Made by a program: the position numbers and the translations under genes. A stretch of 5,658 nucleotides of DNA from the NCBI GenBank assembly GCA_036500225.1, contig DASYCJ010000071.1, positions 1 through 5,658 on the forward strand. The letters run 5' to 3'. The notes beneath the pieces are model-generated. The model had not been told where the DNA came from, did no database searches, and saw nothing but the letters and a program-made list of their open reading frames with translations. The DNA is from DASUBN01 sp036500225 (lineage in GTDB: Bacteria; Pseudomonadota; Gammaproteobacteria; Natronospirales; REEB76). Below, in pieces: positions 5,378-5,658 of the stretch (position 1 is the first letter of the stretch; each line of letters opens with the position of its first letter).

Positions 5378-5399
5378 CTCGCTGCGCGTGAGGGCATGG

Positions 5400-5651
5400 A
5401 TGCCCGACCTGGAGTGTCGGCCGGAGCCCATCCAGACACATCTAGATTGGCTGAAAGATAATCTTCCAAGTCCTGAAAAATCCAGCCGCACAAGCAATGA
5501 CTTTCACAAAAGCCCTCATGGTCTGTCATGGCTAAAACCCACAGCACACGATGCGCTCCAGCATCTAAGAGCACTGGCAGCGATTCTCGAGGACTATGGG
5601 ATTCCTGTGGGTAACTACAGACAAACCTGGCTATTTGATCTACGAGGATGA
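5400..5651 (+). CDS. Small hypothetical protein, probably frameshifted and continuing past the window
   Basis: I cannot name this gene. The frame gives about 83 residues from ATG 5400, whose ribosome binding site GAGGG 5390-5394 lies 5 bases upstream. A GTG at 5388 would add four residues but has no such site. The N-terminal part is polar, and residues about 51-70 look helical (HDALQHLRALAAILEDYGIP). After the GGG run 5609-5611 this frame ends at TGA 5649-5651 with an unconvincing tail. The other frame from 5611 reads VTTDKPGYLIYEDEWQ to the last base, open, and looks like the natural ending of a small family I recall only loosely (PGY-x-x-YED endings). A one-base insertion, real or a sequencing error, would explain this. 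The codons are AT-richer than in the genes upstream of the tRNA, consistent with acquired DNA. No membrane segment or signal peptide is seen. Confidence 0.55.
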   Translation: MPDLECRPEPIQTHLDWLKDNLPSPEKSSRTSNDFHKSPHGLSWLKPTAHDALQHLRALAAILEDYGIPVGNYRQTWLFDLRG

Positions 5652-5658
5652 GTGGCAG

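Overview
The window is a conserved translation and nucleoid-protein locus from a moderately GC-rich proteobacterium, followed by a short stretch of accessory-looking DNA. The order infC (3' end), rpmI, rplT, pheS, pheT, ihfA, merR-type regulator, tRNA-Pro, all on the + strand, is that of Gammaproteobacteria and some relatives. IhfA is very close to the E. coli protein as I remember it. PheT keeps E. coli numbering at all the classical editing residues, and PheS ends with the gammaproteobacterial type of GCGMVHPNVL block. A genus cannot be named. PheS carries a four-cysteine insertion that E. coli lacks, so this is probably not an enteric bacterium.

Layout. Positions 1-246 are the C-terminal domain of IF3. 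Positions 247-364 are a structured leader with three consecutive hairpins ending over the rpmI ribosome binding site, a candidate for ribosomal-protein autoregulation. L35 (365-562) and L20 (578-934) follow. Positions 935-1036 hold a strong intrinsic terminator (971-1009) and a possible -10 box just before pheS. PheS (1037-2062) and PheT (2073-4454) form phenylalanyl-tRNA synthetase. IhfA (4458-4760) overlaps a 118-residue MlrA-like MerR regulator (4738-5094) by 23 bases. Positions 5095-5186 form the tRNA leader, with a TATCAT box. A complete tRNA-Pro with anticodon GGG lies at 5187-5263, with CCA encoded.

How the genes work together. infC, rpmI and rplT supply translation initiation and the large subunit. 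The terminator partly separates them from pheST, which charges tRNA-Phe. ihfA sits downstream of pheT as in E. coli. The regulator is probably translationally coupled to ihfA.

Beyond the tRNA the character changes. The DNA is visibly more AT-rich and contains pieces of the tRNA-Pro 3' half: an exact 18-base inverted copy at 5322-5339 and a broken direct copy at 5353-5377. A small unrecognised gene starts near 5400 and appears frameshifted at a GGG run (5609-5611) before leaving the window. The simplest reading is a scar or boundary of integration at the 3' end of tRNA-Pro. This is the least ordinary part of the window. I saw no CRISPR array, no complete insertion sequence and no complete novel system.
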